From Bog-756 sp963833585 (lineage in GTDB: Bacteria > Actinomycetota > Acidimicrobiia > Acidimicrobiales > RAAP-2), in assembly GCA_963833585.1 (NCBI GenBank), contig CAWHYF010000003.1, positions 496,001-560,000 of the forward strand: a DNA stretch of 64,000 bases, written 5' to 3'. Each line of letters begins with the position of its first letter. Position 1 is the first letter of the stretch. Shown piece after piece: positions 35,836-45,171 of the stretch. A program made the position numbers and the translations under genes. Below the pieces are notes generated by a model. It was given only the letters and a program-made list of their open reading frames with translations. It did no database searches and was not told the DNA's origin.

Positions 35836-38721
35836 CTAGGGGTTGGTGGTGGACGTGGTGGAGGTGGTAGTCGTTCCGACCGTGCCGCCGGTCAGCTGCT
35901 GGACCTCCGCCAGGTTGGACTCCAGGGTCTGGATGTCCTGTTGGTAGGCGCCCAGGTTCCCGGCCTTCAGGTCGGCCTGGGACTGCAGGTAGGCCGCCTG
36001 GGCGGCGTCGAGCAGACCGCGCACCTCGGGCGAGAGTTCGCCGGTCCCGCCCGAGTTGTTGTTCGAGGTCGATACCGGGGCCTGGAACACCGAGCTCAGA
36101 GCTCCGGACAGGGTCTGGGCGATGGCCACCTGCTGGCCGTACACCGCGATGACCTGCTGGAGGGCCGGGACGGCGTTCCTCGACGACTCCACGTAGAGGG
36201 GTTGGATGTACAGGAGCGAGTTGGCTACCGGGATCATCAGGACGTTACCCAGCAGGGCGGAGGAACCATTGGTGTTCAACAGGGTGATCTCCTTGGAGAC
36301 CGACGGAGTGGCATCGATCTGGGCCGCCACCAGGGCCGGGCCGCTCACCGGTTGGTCGCGAGGCGTGACGAACATCTGGAGCTGCCCGTAGTGGCCCGGA
36401 TCCGATCCGGCGATCATGAAGCCGGAGAGCGTCTGGATCTGGCTCTGCCCCGACACTGGCACGAATGCGTCCAACAGGTTGAAGGTCTGTGCGTGCTGTC
36501 CTGGTACCCGGAGCTCTTGGTAGATGGGCGCCATCCGGACCAGCTGGCCGGTGGAGACCTGCTGACCCTGGGCGTTGGTTGTGAGGGTGGTGGCCAGCGC
36601 CTGGGCCGGCGAACCCGACCCCGGTGAGGGCGACAGGGTCCACGCGTCGGCGGCGCTGTAGAAGCTCTGGGCCGTGGTGATGTGGTACTTCCCGTAGGCG
36701 GTGGCCTGCAGAGTGAAGATGTCCTCGGGGTACCGGAGGTGGGCCCGCAGGTCGGCACTCATCTTGGAGGCCGGGGTGAAGAGCTCCGGGAAGGCCTTCT
36801 CATAGGTCTCGATGATGGGATCATTCGGAGTCATCACGTAGAAGGTCATCTTGCCGGTAAAGGCGTCGATCAGGACCTTGACCGAATTGCGGACGTAATT
36901 GAGGTTCTGGTTGAGGCCGCTTCCCTGCGGGAGTGCGCTGGTGTCGACGTTCTGAGAGTAGGGATAGTTGTCGGTGGTGGTGTAGGCGTCCTGCACCCAG
37001 TCGATGTGCCCGTTGAGCAGTATCGGATAGGGATCCGCGTCGAGGCTGAGGAAGGGTGCGGCCTTGCTCACCCGGGCCTGGACACCGCGGTCGAACATCA
37101 GGCGGGAGTCGTGGGTGATCTGGTTGGAGATGATCAGGTTGATGTCGCTGAACCGGATGGCGAACATGGCCTGGTCGAAGAAGTTGGACAGCTGCACACC
37201 GCCGCTGCCCCTGTAGTGGGTCTCGACGTTGGAGCCGTTGGTCAGCTGGAAGTCGATCTCCGGCTGCTTGGTGTTGGCCACCACGTAGCCGGAATTGTTC
37301 AGCCCGAAGTAGACGGACGGCTGGGTGACGACGGGCAGGCCACTGGTGGACACCGGGGGCACATCCTTCACCGCGAACACCGGAGAACCGTCGGACGTGG
37401 AGGTATTGGCCGGTGAGACGATCATCCCGTAGCCGTGGGTGTACTGCAGGGTCGTGTTCACCCACGAGGTGGAGGGGAGGTCGGCGTCATTGACCTCCCG
37501 TACTCCGACGACGGTCGGGGTCTCCTGACCGTTGACCTTGTAACGGTCCACGGCCAGCGAGTTGAATTGGTAGTAGGACCGGATGTCCTGCTTCTTGTCG
37601 TAGGTGGGTTGGGTCTGGGTCGGGTCCCAGAGCCGTACGTTGGCCAGTGTGTCGCCGTTGGCCGACAGCGTGGCCGCGTTCAGAGTCGAGGAGGCTGGAT
37701 AGCGGATGCTCTGGACGTTCTTTAGGGCCATGGCCGTCCGGGTGGCGTCGATGTTCCGCTGGATGTAGGGACGCTCCAGCGTGTTCTGCGCCGGGTTGAC
37801 CTTGAGGGCCTGGACCGCGGCCGGATAGATGGTGCCAGCGGTCAGCGCCACCAGGAACCACAGGCCGACTCCGAGAATTGGGAGCGCCCAACCCTGCCGG
37901 CGGATGTTGTAGATGAGGAGGACCGCAGCGGCCAAGGACACCAGGATCAGGAGCTCGAGAGCCGGGAGCCGGGCGTGGACGTCGGTGTAGTCAGCGCCCT
38001 GGTTGTACCCGTTGCTCGACAGGTCGAGCGTGTAACGGGCCAGGTAGTAGCCCACGGCCTTGACCAGCGCCAGCAGGCCGAGGATGACGGAGATGTGGGC
38101 CTTGACGGCCGGGCGCACCCTGGGCCGGGAGCCCTGGAGCCGGATTCCGCCGTTCAGGTAGTGGCTCAACAAGGTGACCAGCAGGACCACGATCAGGGCG
38201 ACCAGGGTCCAATGGACCAGGAACTGCTCGAAGGGGAGGGTGAAGACGAAGTACCCGACGTTCCGGTGGAATTGGGGATCGGATGCGGTGAACGGGGTGC
38301 TGTTGCGGAACAGGATCCAGTTGTTCCACTGGCCGATGGCCTGCGACCCGACGATCAGGGACAGCACCACGACCACTCCGGCCCGAAGCCACCGCGCATA
38401 GGGCCCGATGACCTCCTGGTAGCGCTTGACGAACTCGTCCTCGGCATCGAGGGACGGACCCTTGGGGGCGAGCCGCTCGGCCACCAGGAGGCTGGCCAGT
38501 AGGAGGATGGCGAAGACGGCGGCGAACACCACCATCAACCCGACCTTGATCTCGAAGAGCTTCACCCACACCGAGTGCAGGGAGACCGACGAGAACCACA
38601 GCGCGTCGGTGTAGAAGACAGCGAACGTCCTCAGCGAGGCGATGACGATGATGGCGATGATGACTGCGGCGATGATCCACCGTCGTCGCCGGTTGGAGGT
38701 CGGACGCGCCGTTTGAGGCAT
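35836..38721 (-). CDS. UPF0182 family membrane protein
   Basis: This ~961-aa protein begins MPQTARPTSNRRRR (ATG at 38719-38721; a GTG at 38739 is an alternative). The N-terminal third has seven helices (WIIAAVIIAIIVIASLRTF, VGLMVVFAAVFAILLLASLL and others). The rest is a large soluble domain with family segments RPYIQRNIDATRTAM and HGYGMIVSPAN, and a Ser/Thr/Gly-rich tail ending in TTTSTTSTTNP. UPF0182 occurs across actinobacteria and cyanobacteria; its role is unknown. It is monocistronic, followed by the tRNA. Confidence 0.92.
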   Translation of the reverse strand: MPQTARPTSNRRRRWIIAAVIIAIIVIASLRTFAVFYTDALWFSSVSLHSVWVKLFEIKVGLMVVFAAVFAILLLASLLVAERLAPKGPSLDAEDEFVKRYQEVIGPYARWLRAGVVVVLSLIVGSQAIGQWNNWILFRNSTPFTASDPQFHRNVGYFVFTLPFEQFLVHWTLVALIVVLLVTLLSHYLNGGIRLQGSRPRVRPAVKAHISVILGLLALVKAVGYYLARYTLDLSSNGYNQGADYTDVHARLPALELLILVSLAAAVLLIYNIRRQGWALPILGVGLWFLVALTAGTIYPAAVQALKVNPAQNTLERPYIQRNIDATRTAMALKNVQSIRYPASSTLNAATLSANGDTLANVRLWDPTQTQPTYDKKQDIRSYYQFNSLAVDRYKVNGQETPTVVGVREVNDADLPSTSWVNTTLQYTHGYGMIVSPANTSTSDGSPVFAVKDVPPVSTSGLPVVTQPSVYFGLNNSGYVVANTKQPEIDFQLTNGSNVETHYRGSGGVQLSNFFDQAMFAIRFSDINLIISNQITHDSRLMFDRGVQARVSKAAPFLSLDADPYPILLNGHIDWVQDAYTTTDNYPYSQNVDTSALPQGSGLNQNLNYVRNSVKVLIDAFTGKMTFYVMTPNDPIIETYEKAFPELFTPASKMSADLRAHLRYPEDIFTLQATAYGKYHITTAQSFYSAADAWTLSPSPGSGSPAQALATTLTTNAQGQQVSTGQLVRMAPIYQELRVPGQHAQTFNLLDAFVPVSGQSQIQTLSGFMIAGSDPGHYGQLQMFVTPRDQPVSGPALVAAQIDATPSVSKEITLLNTNGSSALLGNVLMIPVANSLLYIQPLYVESSRNAVPALQQVIAVYGQQVAIAQTLSGALSSVFQAPVSTSNNNSGGTGELSPEVRGLLDAAQAAYLQSQADLKAGNLGAYQQDIQTLESNLAEVQQLTGGTVGTTTTSTTSTTNP

Positions 38722-38748
38722 ATCACTTGGGGGACGCACGGCAGCAGC

Positions 38749-40758
38749 CTAGGTGGCGGAGAGGGCGAGGAGGCATCGACACCCGGGATGGGCCGGTGGA
38801 CGGTGATGCCCGGTGGGGAACTCCTCCCCCGGCGCCTGGGAGCCGTTCAGCCCGTTGTCCTCGCAGTCGGGGCAAGGAGCATCCCCCGAGTCGGAGATGG
38901 CCACCCACTCCAGCGGAGCTGACTCCGCGGTGATGGCGGCGGCAATGGTACCGGCGGAGAACGCCGCCACCACGTGATCCCCGGCCAGGCGCTCGATCCG
39001 CTCGCCCTTCCATTCGCGGAAGGCCGAACCCACGTGTTCGGCCACCACCGACTCCTCGGCGCCGTCCAGGCCGTCGCCCTCGGCCAGTCGGCGCCGCAAC
39101 GGTCCGACCACGGCCTCGGCCAACTCATGGGCGATGCTCAGCAGGACGTCCGTCTTCGGGCCCGATGCCCCCTTCCGGCCGGCGAAGGACACCCCGGCGG
39201 CGGCGGCCTGCTCGAGGGCGGGAACGGAGGCCGTGGAGACGCCGTCGAGGTGCTCGGTCTCGTCGGGCAACAGGTCAGGGGACCACCGGGAGCCGTTGGA
39301 TCTCAAGCTGTCCAGCAGTTCGTTCTGGCTGTCCTGGAGGGTCCGTTTCAGTCGCCGGGACAGAGTCGTCACTATGGGGTCGATCAGCTCGTCCCGCCGA
39401 ACGGCCATGGGATTCCGCTCCTCCGGGGGTCCCTCGCTGTCCTCGCTGTCCTCGCTGTCCTCGCTGGCCTGGCGTTCCTCGCTGGCCTCGCCGGCCTGGC
39501 CGGCCTGGCGGTCGTCGCGGTCGCTGTCGACCTCCGAGCCGCCGGGCCCCTGCAGTCCGATCTCGTCGTTCGGTGCCGTGGCCGTCCCTGGGGCCCCGTC
39601 GTGGGCCGCCGCCGGGCCGGACGGACCGACCGCCTGCGACTCCGGCACCGGTTCGGGCGCTGCCGCCGGGGCCGGTTCGGCGTCGACCTTGCGGGCCGCT
39701 CGGAGCTTGGCGAACAGGGCATCGACCTCCTCGGGGGCGGCCACCGGTGCCGGGGCCGTCCCCCCCCCTGCCCCCTGGGCGGCGTCCTCCGATGGGGTCT
39801 CGTCCGCCTCTGCTCCCGCAGCCGGGACTGCACCGGCCGGCCCGAGGGTCGATGCCGGCCGCTTGCGAACGGGTTCGTCGAGGGGGATGTCGATCGCCGA
39901 ACCTTCGGCCTCGTGCTCGTCGGCCAACAATTGCGCGGCCAGCTCCTCGGGCGTGCCCGCTTCGGACCGCTCCAGTGCCTCACGGCCGGCCGCCTCGGCG
40001 GCCAGGCGGGCGTTGTCCTCGGCGGCGAAGAGATCCGAGGCGATGGCATCGACCGAGTGGCGGACGTCGTGCACCGTCTCGGCCAGTCGCTCCCTTCCGG
40101 CCCGGAGCTGTTCGATCTGGGCGTGGAGGACCTTGCGCCGTTTGGACAGGTCGGCGAGCACCCGGGCCCGTAGGCTCTGGGCCTCCTCCACCATCGCCCG
40201 GCACTGCTCGCGGGCCTGCTCCATCAACGCGTCCGCTTCCCGCTCGGCATGCTCTCTCATGGTGGCGGCCTGCTGCTCGGTCCGCTCCTGGAGTTCAGCG
40301 GCCTGGTTCTCCGTGCGCTCCCGCAGCTCGGCGGCCGCGACCTCGATGGCCGCCGACTGCTCGGCGAGGCGCGCCTCGGTCTGGGTCCGGCTCTGTTCGA
40401 TCTCTTCCCGCGCTTCGGTGAGGAGCCGGTTGGCCTCCGCCTCCGATTTGGCTACCATCTCCGCGGCCACCTCGTGCGCGCTGTGCAGGACCCGGGCGGT
40501 CTCGGTTCCCAATGCCGCGGTGAGCGTGGCCTCGTCGAGAACCGGATGGGCGGCGCGGTGCTCGGCGTCGGACAGCTCGTCGAGCAGCTCCCGCTCCCGG
40601 TCGGCCACGCCCCGGAGGCTCACGGCCACCGACTCGAGGTAGGCCCGGACCTCGCTGGGGTCGAAGCCCTTGCGCACGGTCCCGAAGGAGTGACGGGCCA
40701 CCTCATCGGGGGTCAAATGGGATGAGGACGAGATGGACAGCAGTCGCTCCTCGGGCAT
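38749..40758 (-). CDS. DivIVA-domain coiled-coil protein with a cysteine-rich C-terminal domain
   Basis: This 669-aa protein has a DivIVA N-terminal domain at about 12-60 (LTPDEVARHSFGTVRKGFDP, EVRAYLESV), then a long coiled coil to about 265. A low-complexity linker at ~280-455 has Ala/Pro and an acidic SED repeat. The C-terminal ~200 residues include an AVVGPLRRRLAEG segment and finish with CPDCEDNGL, then EEFPTGHHRPPAHPGCRC. This last signature resembles the Cys-rich end of phage Mu F-like/SPP1 gp7 head proteins. Wag31-like polar growth role is possible; the tail role is unknown. Confidence 0.85.
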   Translation of the reverse strand: MPEERLLSISSSSHLTPDEVARHSFGTVRKGFDPSEVRAYLESVAVSLRGVADRERELLDELSDAEHRAAHPVLDEATLTAALGTETARVLHSAHEVAAEMVAKSEAEANRLLTEAREEIEQSRTQTEARLAEQSAAIEVAAAELRERTENQAAELQERTEQQAATMREHAEREADALMEQAREQCRAMVEEAQSLRARVLADLSKRRKVLHAQIEQLRAGRERLAETVHDVRHSVDAIASDLFAAEDNARLAAEAAGREALERSEAGTPEELAAQLLADEHEAEGSAIDIPLDEPVRKRPASTLGPAGAVPAAGAEADETPSEDAAQGAGGGTAPAPVAAPEEVDALFAKLRAARKVDAEPAPAAAPEPVPESQAVGPSGPAAAHDGAPGTATAPNDEIGLQGPGGSEVDSDRDDRQAGQAGEASEERQASEDSEDSEDSEGPPEERNPMAVRRDELIDPIVTTLSRRLKRTLQDSQNELLDSLRSNGSRWSPDLLPDETEHLDGVSTASVPALEQAAAAGVSFAGRKGASGPKTDVLLSIAHELAEAVVGPLRRRLAEGDGLDGAEESVVAEHVGSAFREWKGERIERLAGDHVVAAFSAGTIAAAITAESAPLEWVAISDSGDAPCPDCEDNGLNGSQAPGEEFPTGHHRPPAHPGCRCLLALSAT

Positions 40759-40794
40759 GAGCGAGAGCCTACGACGGTGCGTACCCGAAATCCG

Positions 40795-42015
40795 TCATCC
40801 CGTGGTCGAACTCCGGGGTGCACTCCGGCTGGTCCCCACCGGCGCGGGGGGTACCTCGCCTCCGTGCTGGGCCAGCACCTGCAGGGCCTGGTCCAGGGTG
40901 GAAACGGCATAGACCTGCAGCCCGGGACGGACCTTGGACATGGCTGCCTTGTACTCCTGCGGGGGCACCAGGAAAATGGTGGCACCTGCGTTCTCGACCG
41001 CCACCGTCTTCTGGGCCACTCCCCCCACGTCGCCAACGTCCCCCTGGCTGTCGATGGTCCCGGTGACCGCCACGGTGTGTCGCCCGGAGACCGAGCCGTT
41101 GGTGAGGGCGTCGATCACCCCGAGGGTCATGGCCAGCCCGGCCGACGGTCCGCCGATGTTGGTCACATCGATCTTGACCGGGAACGGATAGGTGAAGTCG
41201 ACCTGGTCCTCGGGCTGGATGCCCAGGTCGAGCCGGACCTTCTGACCGCCGCCCAGGTCGACCACGGTGGACTTGAGCGTCACCGGTACCCGGAGCGGAG
41301 CCCCTCTGCCCCCTTTGAGCACCGTGAGGATGACGGTCTGTCCCGAGTGGTAGTGGGAGAGTGCGGAGGTGAGGATCTGGGCCGACGGGGTGGCCACGCC
41401 GTTGACGGCGATCACCACGTCGCCCACCTGGAGCAGCCCGTAGGCCGGTGTCCCGGGGAAGGTCCCGAAGATCACCGCTCCCGAGGGTGTGGCCGTCACG
41501 GTGTAGCCCAGTCGCTTGAGGGCTGCCGCCTTGGCGTCGTCCTCGGCCTGGGACATCTCCAGGTTGCCCTGGGCGGTCAGCTGGGAGGGGGCCGTACCGC
41601 CGGTCACGGCGTCCACCTGCTCGAGGGCCGTGTCGCCCTGGAGCTTGTAGAACAGGTAGGACAGCGCAGTCACCCGTCCGACGCGCACATCGGTCATCAG
41701 GACCGGACGGGCGACCGGATGGCCCTTGTCCGGGGGCACCGTGATGAACTGCTGCACGGACTGGGCCGAACCGGGCTGCAGGGCGTAGTAATCGAGATTC
41801 CAGCGGGAGGACACCAGAACGCAGAGCGCGACGGCGATGAAGATCGACCAGAACCAGAGACGTCCACGCCGGCGGGAACCGCTCCCTTCCTGGTCAGTCG
41901 ACGCTTCGGCGGGATCGACCATGGCCGGTGGGTGATCCGGGGCCGCGGTGGGCACTCCCCAGCGACCGTCGGTGCCGCCCGGGACGAGGTCTGTTTGGTC
42001 GTGATCGTCGGTCAT
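40795..42015 (-). CDS. PDZ-Lon (S16) membrane protease
   Basis: This 406-aa protein starts at the ATG at 42013-42015; a longer frame continues upstream but overlaps the divergent gene. A single helix (FWSIFIAVALCVLVSS) is followed by a PDZ domain (GDVVIAVNGVATPS) and a Lon proteolytic domain with catalytic Ser in NIGGPSAGLAMTLG (about residue 291) and Lys in GGVAQKTVAV (about 335). No AAA+ module is present. It is related to YlbL/SdrC proteases that act at the membrane. Confidence 0.88.
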   Translation of the reverse strand: MTDDHDQTDLVPGGTDGRWGVPTAAPDHPPAMVDPAEASTDQEGSGSRRRGRLWFWSIFIAVALCVLVSSRWNLDYYALQPGSAQSVQQFITVPPDKGHPVARPVLMTDVRVGRVTALSYLFYKLQGDTALEQVDAVTGGTAPSQLTAQGNLEMSQAEDDAKAAALKRLGYTVTATPSGAVIFGTFPGTPAYGLLQVGDVVIAVNGVATPSAQILTSALSHYHSGQTVILTVLKGGRGAPLRVPVTLKSTVVDLGGGQKVRLDLGIQPEDQVDFTYPFPVKIDVTNIGGPSAGLAMTLGVIDALTNGSVSGRHTVAVTGTIDSQGDVGDVGGVAQKTVAVENAGATIFLVPPQEYKAAMSKVRPGLQVYAVSTLDQALQVLAQHGGEVPPAPVGTSRSAPRSSTTG

Positions 42016-42072
42016 AGTGGTGGGATGGTCGCTCCGGATCCGTCGACGGGCGTCGGCTCCAGCGGTCCGGCC

Positions 42073-42717
42073 ATGAAGCCTGCCACGGAACCGGCGGATT
42101 CCCATGTCACCGAACCCGCGGACTCCCGAGACGCCGCACGACGGCGCGCCGTGGCGCTGGCCGGCCACCGGGGGGACGAGTCAGCAGCACGCTCCGGGCT
42201 CTCCGAGGCGAGCCCCTCCGTGCGGGCCACCGCCCTGGGCGCCCTGGATCGCCTCGGAGCCCTCACCGGCCAGGACCTGCTGACGGCGCTGGCCGATCCG
42301 GCCCCGTCGGTCCGCCGTCGCGGTAGCGAGCTGGCCGCCACCCGCCCCGAGGTGGCGATCGCGGCGCTCCTCACCGACCACGATCCCTCCGTGGTGGAGA
42401 TGACGGCGTGGTCGCTGGGCGAACGCGCTGAGCGTGCCGCGGTCGGCGCACTCTCGGCCTTGAGCTCGGTCGACTCGGGACACCGCGACCCGCTGTGTCG
42501 AGAGGCAGCGGTGGCTGCGCTGGGGGCCATCGGCGACTCCGCCGGCCTGCCCGCGGTCCTGGCGGCCCTCGACGACAAGCCGGCGGTACGGCGCCGGGCC
42601 GCGGTGGCCTTGGCCGCGTTCGACGGACCGTCGGTGGAGGCGGCACTGCGGCGGTGCCTCGATGACCGTGACTGGCAGGTCCGACAGGTGGCCGAAGATC
42701 TGCTGGCCATGGAGTGA
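42073..42717 (+). CDS. HEAT-repeat protein
   Basis: This ~214-aa protein consists of five or so HEAT/PBS-lyase repeats, such as SVRATALGALDRLGALTGQD, DPAPSVRRRGSELAATRPEV and DDRDWQVRQVAEDLLAME. It has no catalytic site and probably binds another protein. An in-frame ATG at 42025 lies only 9 bp from the divergent Lon gene; I prefer the ATG at 42073. Confidence 0.75.
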   Translation: MKPATEPADSHVTEPADSRDAARRRAVALAGHRGDESAARSGLSEASPSVRATALGALDRLGALTGQDLLTALADPAPSVRRRGSELAATRPEVAIAALLTDHDPSVVEMTAWSLGERAERAAVGALSALSSVDSGHRDPLCREAAVAALGAIGDSAGLPAVLAALDDKPAVRRRAAVALAAFDGPSVEAALRRCLDDRDWQVRQVAEDLLAME

Positions 42718-42740
42718 ACGCCGAGGAGCCGGGCCGATCT

Positions 42741-43745
42741 TCAGGACTCGGCGGCCGCGAAGATGGGCCGAAGGCTGTCGAAGGAGTCGAGGCACATGCC
42801 GGCCCCGACCACCACGCACTCGAGCGGTGTGGCCACCAGGTGGACGGGTACCTCGGTCTCGTCCGCCAATCGGTTGGCCAGTCCCCGGAGGAGGGCCCCT
42901 CCTCCCACCAGGTGGATGCCCTCGTAGATGATGTCCTGGGCCAGTTCAGGCGGAGACTCCCCGAGGCACTCGACCACCGTGGCCACGATCTGCTCGACCT
43001 GGTCGCGGAGAGCAGACCGGATCTCCTCCGGGGAGAGGACGACCGTCTTGGGCAGGCCGCTGGCGATCTCCCGCCCGCGCACCTCCGCCTTGAGCTCGTC
43101 CGCATAGGGCAGCGCTGAGCCGATGGCCAGCTTGAGCTCCTCGCCGGTTCGCTCGCCGATGGCGATCCCGTATTGCTGGCGCACGTAGTTCTGGATGGCT
43201 GCGTCCATGTCGAAGCCGCCGCACCGGATGGCGTGGGATGCAACCACGCCACCGAGCGAGATGACCGCGGTCTCGGTCGTGCCGCCGCCGACGTCGACCA
43301 CCATGTTGCCGACCGGCTCGTGGATGTCCAGACCCGCTCCGATGGCGGCGGCCATGGGCTGCTCGATCAGGTGGGCGGCCGAGGCTCCGGCCCGGCGCGC
43401 CGCCTCCTTCACCGCCCGCCGCTCCACCGAGGTGATGGCGGACGGCACACAGATCAGGACACGGGGACGATTCAATCTGGTCACCCCGGCCCGGCGCAGG
43501 AGCAGCCGGATCATCCGCTCGGTGATGTCGAAGTCGGTGATGGCGCCCTCCCGTAGCGGTCGGACGGCCACGATGTATCCGGGCGTCCTCCCGATCATCT
43601 GCCATGCCTCGTTGCCCACGGCCAGGACCTCGTGGGTCCTGGTGTTGAGGGCGATCACGGTCGGTTGGTTCAGCACGATCCCCCGACCCCTGGCGTAGAC
43701 AAGGGTGTTCGCCGTCCCGAGGTCGATCGCCAGGTCCCGAGCCAC
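42741..43745 (-). CDS. mreB: MreB-like actin homologue
   Basis: This 334-aa protein has the actin-fold phosphate motifs LAIDLGTANTLVYARG and NMVVDVGGGTTETAVISLGG, plus the adenosine motif IHLVGGGALLRGLANRLA. The GTG at 43743-43745 gives the normal length. MreB organises cell-wall synthesis in rod-shaped cells. It is rare in mycolic actinobacteria but present in others. The hydrolase and protease neighbours fit an envelope cluster; no MreC/D genes are seen here. Confidence 0.9.
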   Translation of the reverse strand: MARDLAIDLGTANTLVYARGRGIVLNQPTVIALNTRTHEVLAVGNEAWQMIGRTPGYIVAVRPLREGAITDFDITERMIRLLLRRAGVTRLNRPRVLICVPSAITSVERRAVKEAARRAGASAAHLIEQPMAAAIGAGLDIHEPVGNMVVDVGGGTTETAVISLGGVVASHAIRCGGFDMDAAIQNYVRQQYGIAIGERTGEELKLAIGSALPYADELKAEVRGREIASGLPKTVVLSPEEIRSALRDQVEQIVATVVECLGESPPELAQDIIYEGIHLVGGGALLRGLANRLADETEVPVHLVATPLECVVVGAGMCLDSFDSLRPIFAAAES

Positions 43746-43866
43746 CAGGTCATCGTAGGGCCAGGTCGTCCCGGCCCGGGGTGGGTGGCCGAATTGGGAC
43801 GACCGTCGTCGTGGCGTCGGCGACCCCGACGCACCAAACCCTCCGGTCGTTACTAACCTCAGGCCC

Positions 43867-45162
43867 GTGGACGCAGAGGACCAGGGGACATCGGGGCACG
43901 ATCCCGATGACGACTGGGGGGATGAGGTCGACAACGACCGGCTGCGCGGGTGGATACCGCCTGACGATCGCCTTTGGCGCCATCCCTCTGAGTCCGTCAC
44001 CCGACAACCGGGAGCCCTTCCCTCCATCCCCGCTCCGAACCGGGCCGGTCCCCGGGACCGCACCGGACCCTGGATCGTCGGCGGCGCCACGGCCTGCCTG
44101 GTCCTGGCGCTGGTGGCTGCCGGGCTGGTGGTGGCGACGACCAACCGACCCGACGGTTCCTCCACCGGCCCCTCGCCCAAGCTGGCCTCGCTGACCGACG
44201 TCCCGACCACCGAGCCGGGCGTGGGCCGGGTTGCCTCGGCCGCCGCCATCGCTTCGATGATGACGGCGGTCCTCCCGTCGACGGTGGCTCTGATCATCGA
44301 CTCGGACGTTGGGACCTCCTACGGCACCGGACTGGTGGTCGAGTCGGGGGGCATCATCGTCACCACCTCCCGGGCCGTCCCCTCCTCCCGGTCGGTGACC
44401 GCCGTCGAGGCAAACGGAACCCGTGTCAGTGCCTCCAAGCTCGGCACCGATCCGGTCTCGGGGCTCTCGGTCCTGCGCATCGACGACGACCTCATTCCGG
44501 CCACCTTCGATTTCGGCGGCCCGGCCAGCGGGACGGTGGCCGTGGCCATGGCCCTCCAGCCCGACCCGCCGGCCGACCGTTCGCCGACTCCGGTCATCTA
44601 TGCCGGCAAAGTCATCGCCGCCGGCGTGGCCCTGGGTTTCGACCGGGTGAGCTCGACCTTCGCCGCCTTCGCCGTGGAAGCTCCTCTCTCGGCCACCGAC
44701 ATCGGGTGCCCCCTCCTCGATTCGGAAGGCCAGGTGGTGGGGATCCTCGAGCGGGCCGGAGGGAAGGGCTGGGCCAGTGCCTCGACGTTCCTCCCCGCCG
44801 AGCTGGCGTGGGGTGTGGCCGACCAATTGGTCTCCTCCGACAGTGTGGACCCGGGGTGGACGGGAATCGGCGCCGGGAACGCCATGGCCCCGAGCGCCCC
44901 GCCGACGCCGGCCGGAGCATTGGTCGACTCGGTCGCGACGGGCAGCCCGGCGGCCTCCGACGGGATCCAGACCGGGGATGTCGTCACCGCCATCGACGGC
45001 TACCGGGTCCGCTCGGCCGCCGAACTGGCCACGCGCCTGTACCCCCAACAGTCAGGATCCGAGGTCACCCTCACCCTCGACCGGGCGGGAGCCACGATGA
45101 CCCGTCAGCTCGAGCTGGCCGACGCCAGCCCCGCTGCACCGGAGCGTGCCGCGTCGCCGTAG
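43867..45162 (+). CDS. HtrA-like pseudoprotease with PDZ domain (catalytic triad lost)
   Basis: This 431-aa protein has an acidic N-terminus, one helix at about 69-91 (WIVGGATACLVLALVAAGL), a trypsin-like domain and a C-terminal PDZ (GDVVTAIDGYRVRSAAEL). The His motif reads IVTTSRAV at 166-171 instead of NNHVV, the Asp motif DPVSGLSVLRI lacks the catalytic Asp, and the nucleophile loop reads TDIGCPLLDSEG, without GNSGGP. It should bind substrates or partners without cleaving. GTG start. Confidence 0.82.
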   Translation: MDAEDQGTSGHDPDDDWGDEVDNDRLRGWIPPDDRLWRHPSESVTRQPGALPSIPAPNRAGPRDRTGPWIVGGATACLVLALVAAGLVVATTNRPDGSSTGPSPKLASLTDVPTTEPGVGRVASAAAIASMMTAVLPSTVALIIDSDVGTSYGTGLVVESGGIIVTTSRAVPSSRSVTAVEANGTRVSASKLGTDPVSGLSVLRIDDDLIPATFDFGGPASGTVAVAMALQPDPPADRSPTPVIYAGKVIAAGVALGFDRVSSTFAAFAVEAPLSATDIGCPLLDSEGQVVGILERAGGKGWASASTFLPAELAWGVADQLVSSDSVDPGWTGIGAGNAMAPSAPPTPAGALVDSVATGSPAASDGIQTGDVVTAIDGYRVRSAAELATRLYPQQSGSEVTLTLDRAGATMTRQLELADASPAAPERAASP

Positions 45163-45171
45163 CATGAGCCC

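Noticed and set aside
39424..39480. Short repeats as a CRISPR-like array
   Set aside because: They are nine-base in-frame units without spacers, inside a coding linker.
40777..42717. 646-residue plus-strand open frame opposite the PDZ-Lon gene
   Set aside because: Only its last ~214 codons look like protein (HEAT repeats); the rest mirrors the Lon gene on the other strand.
42741..44297. Extended N-terminus for mreB
   Set aside because: The extra ~180 residues are low-complexity and overlap the divergent pseudo-HtrA gene; the GTG at 43745 gives a normal MreB.
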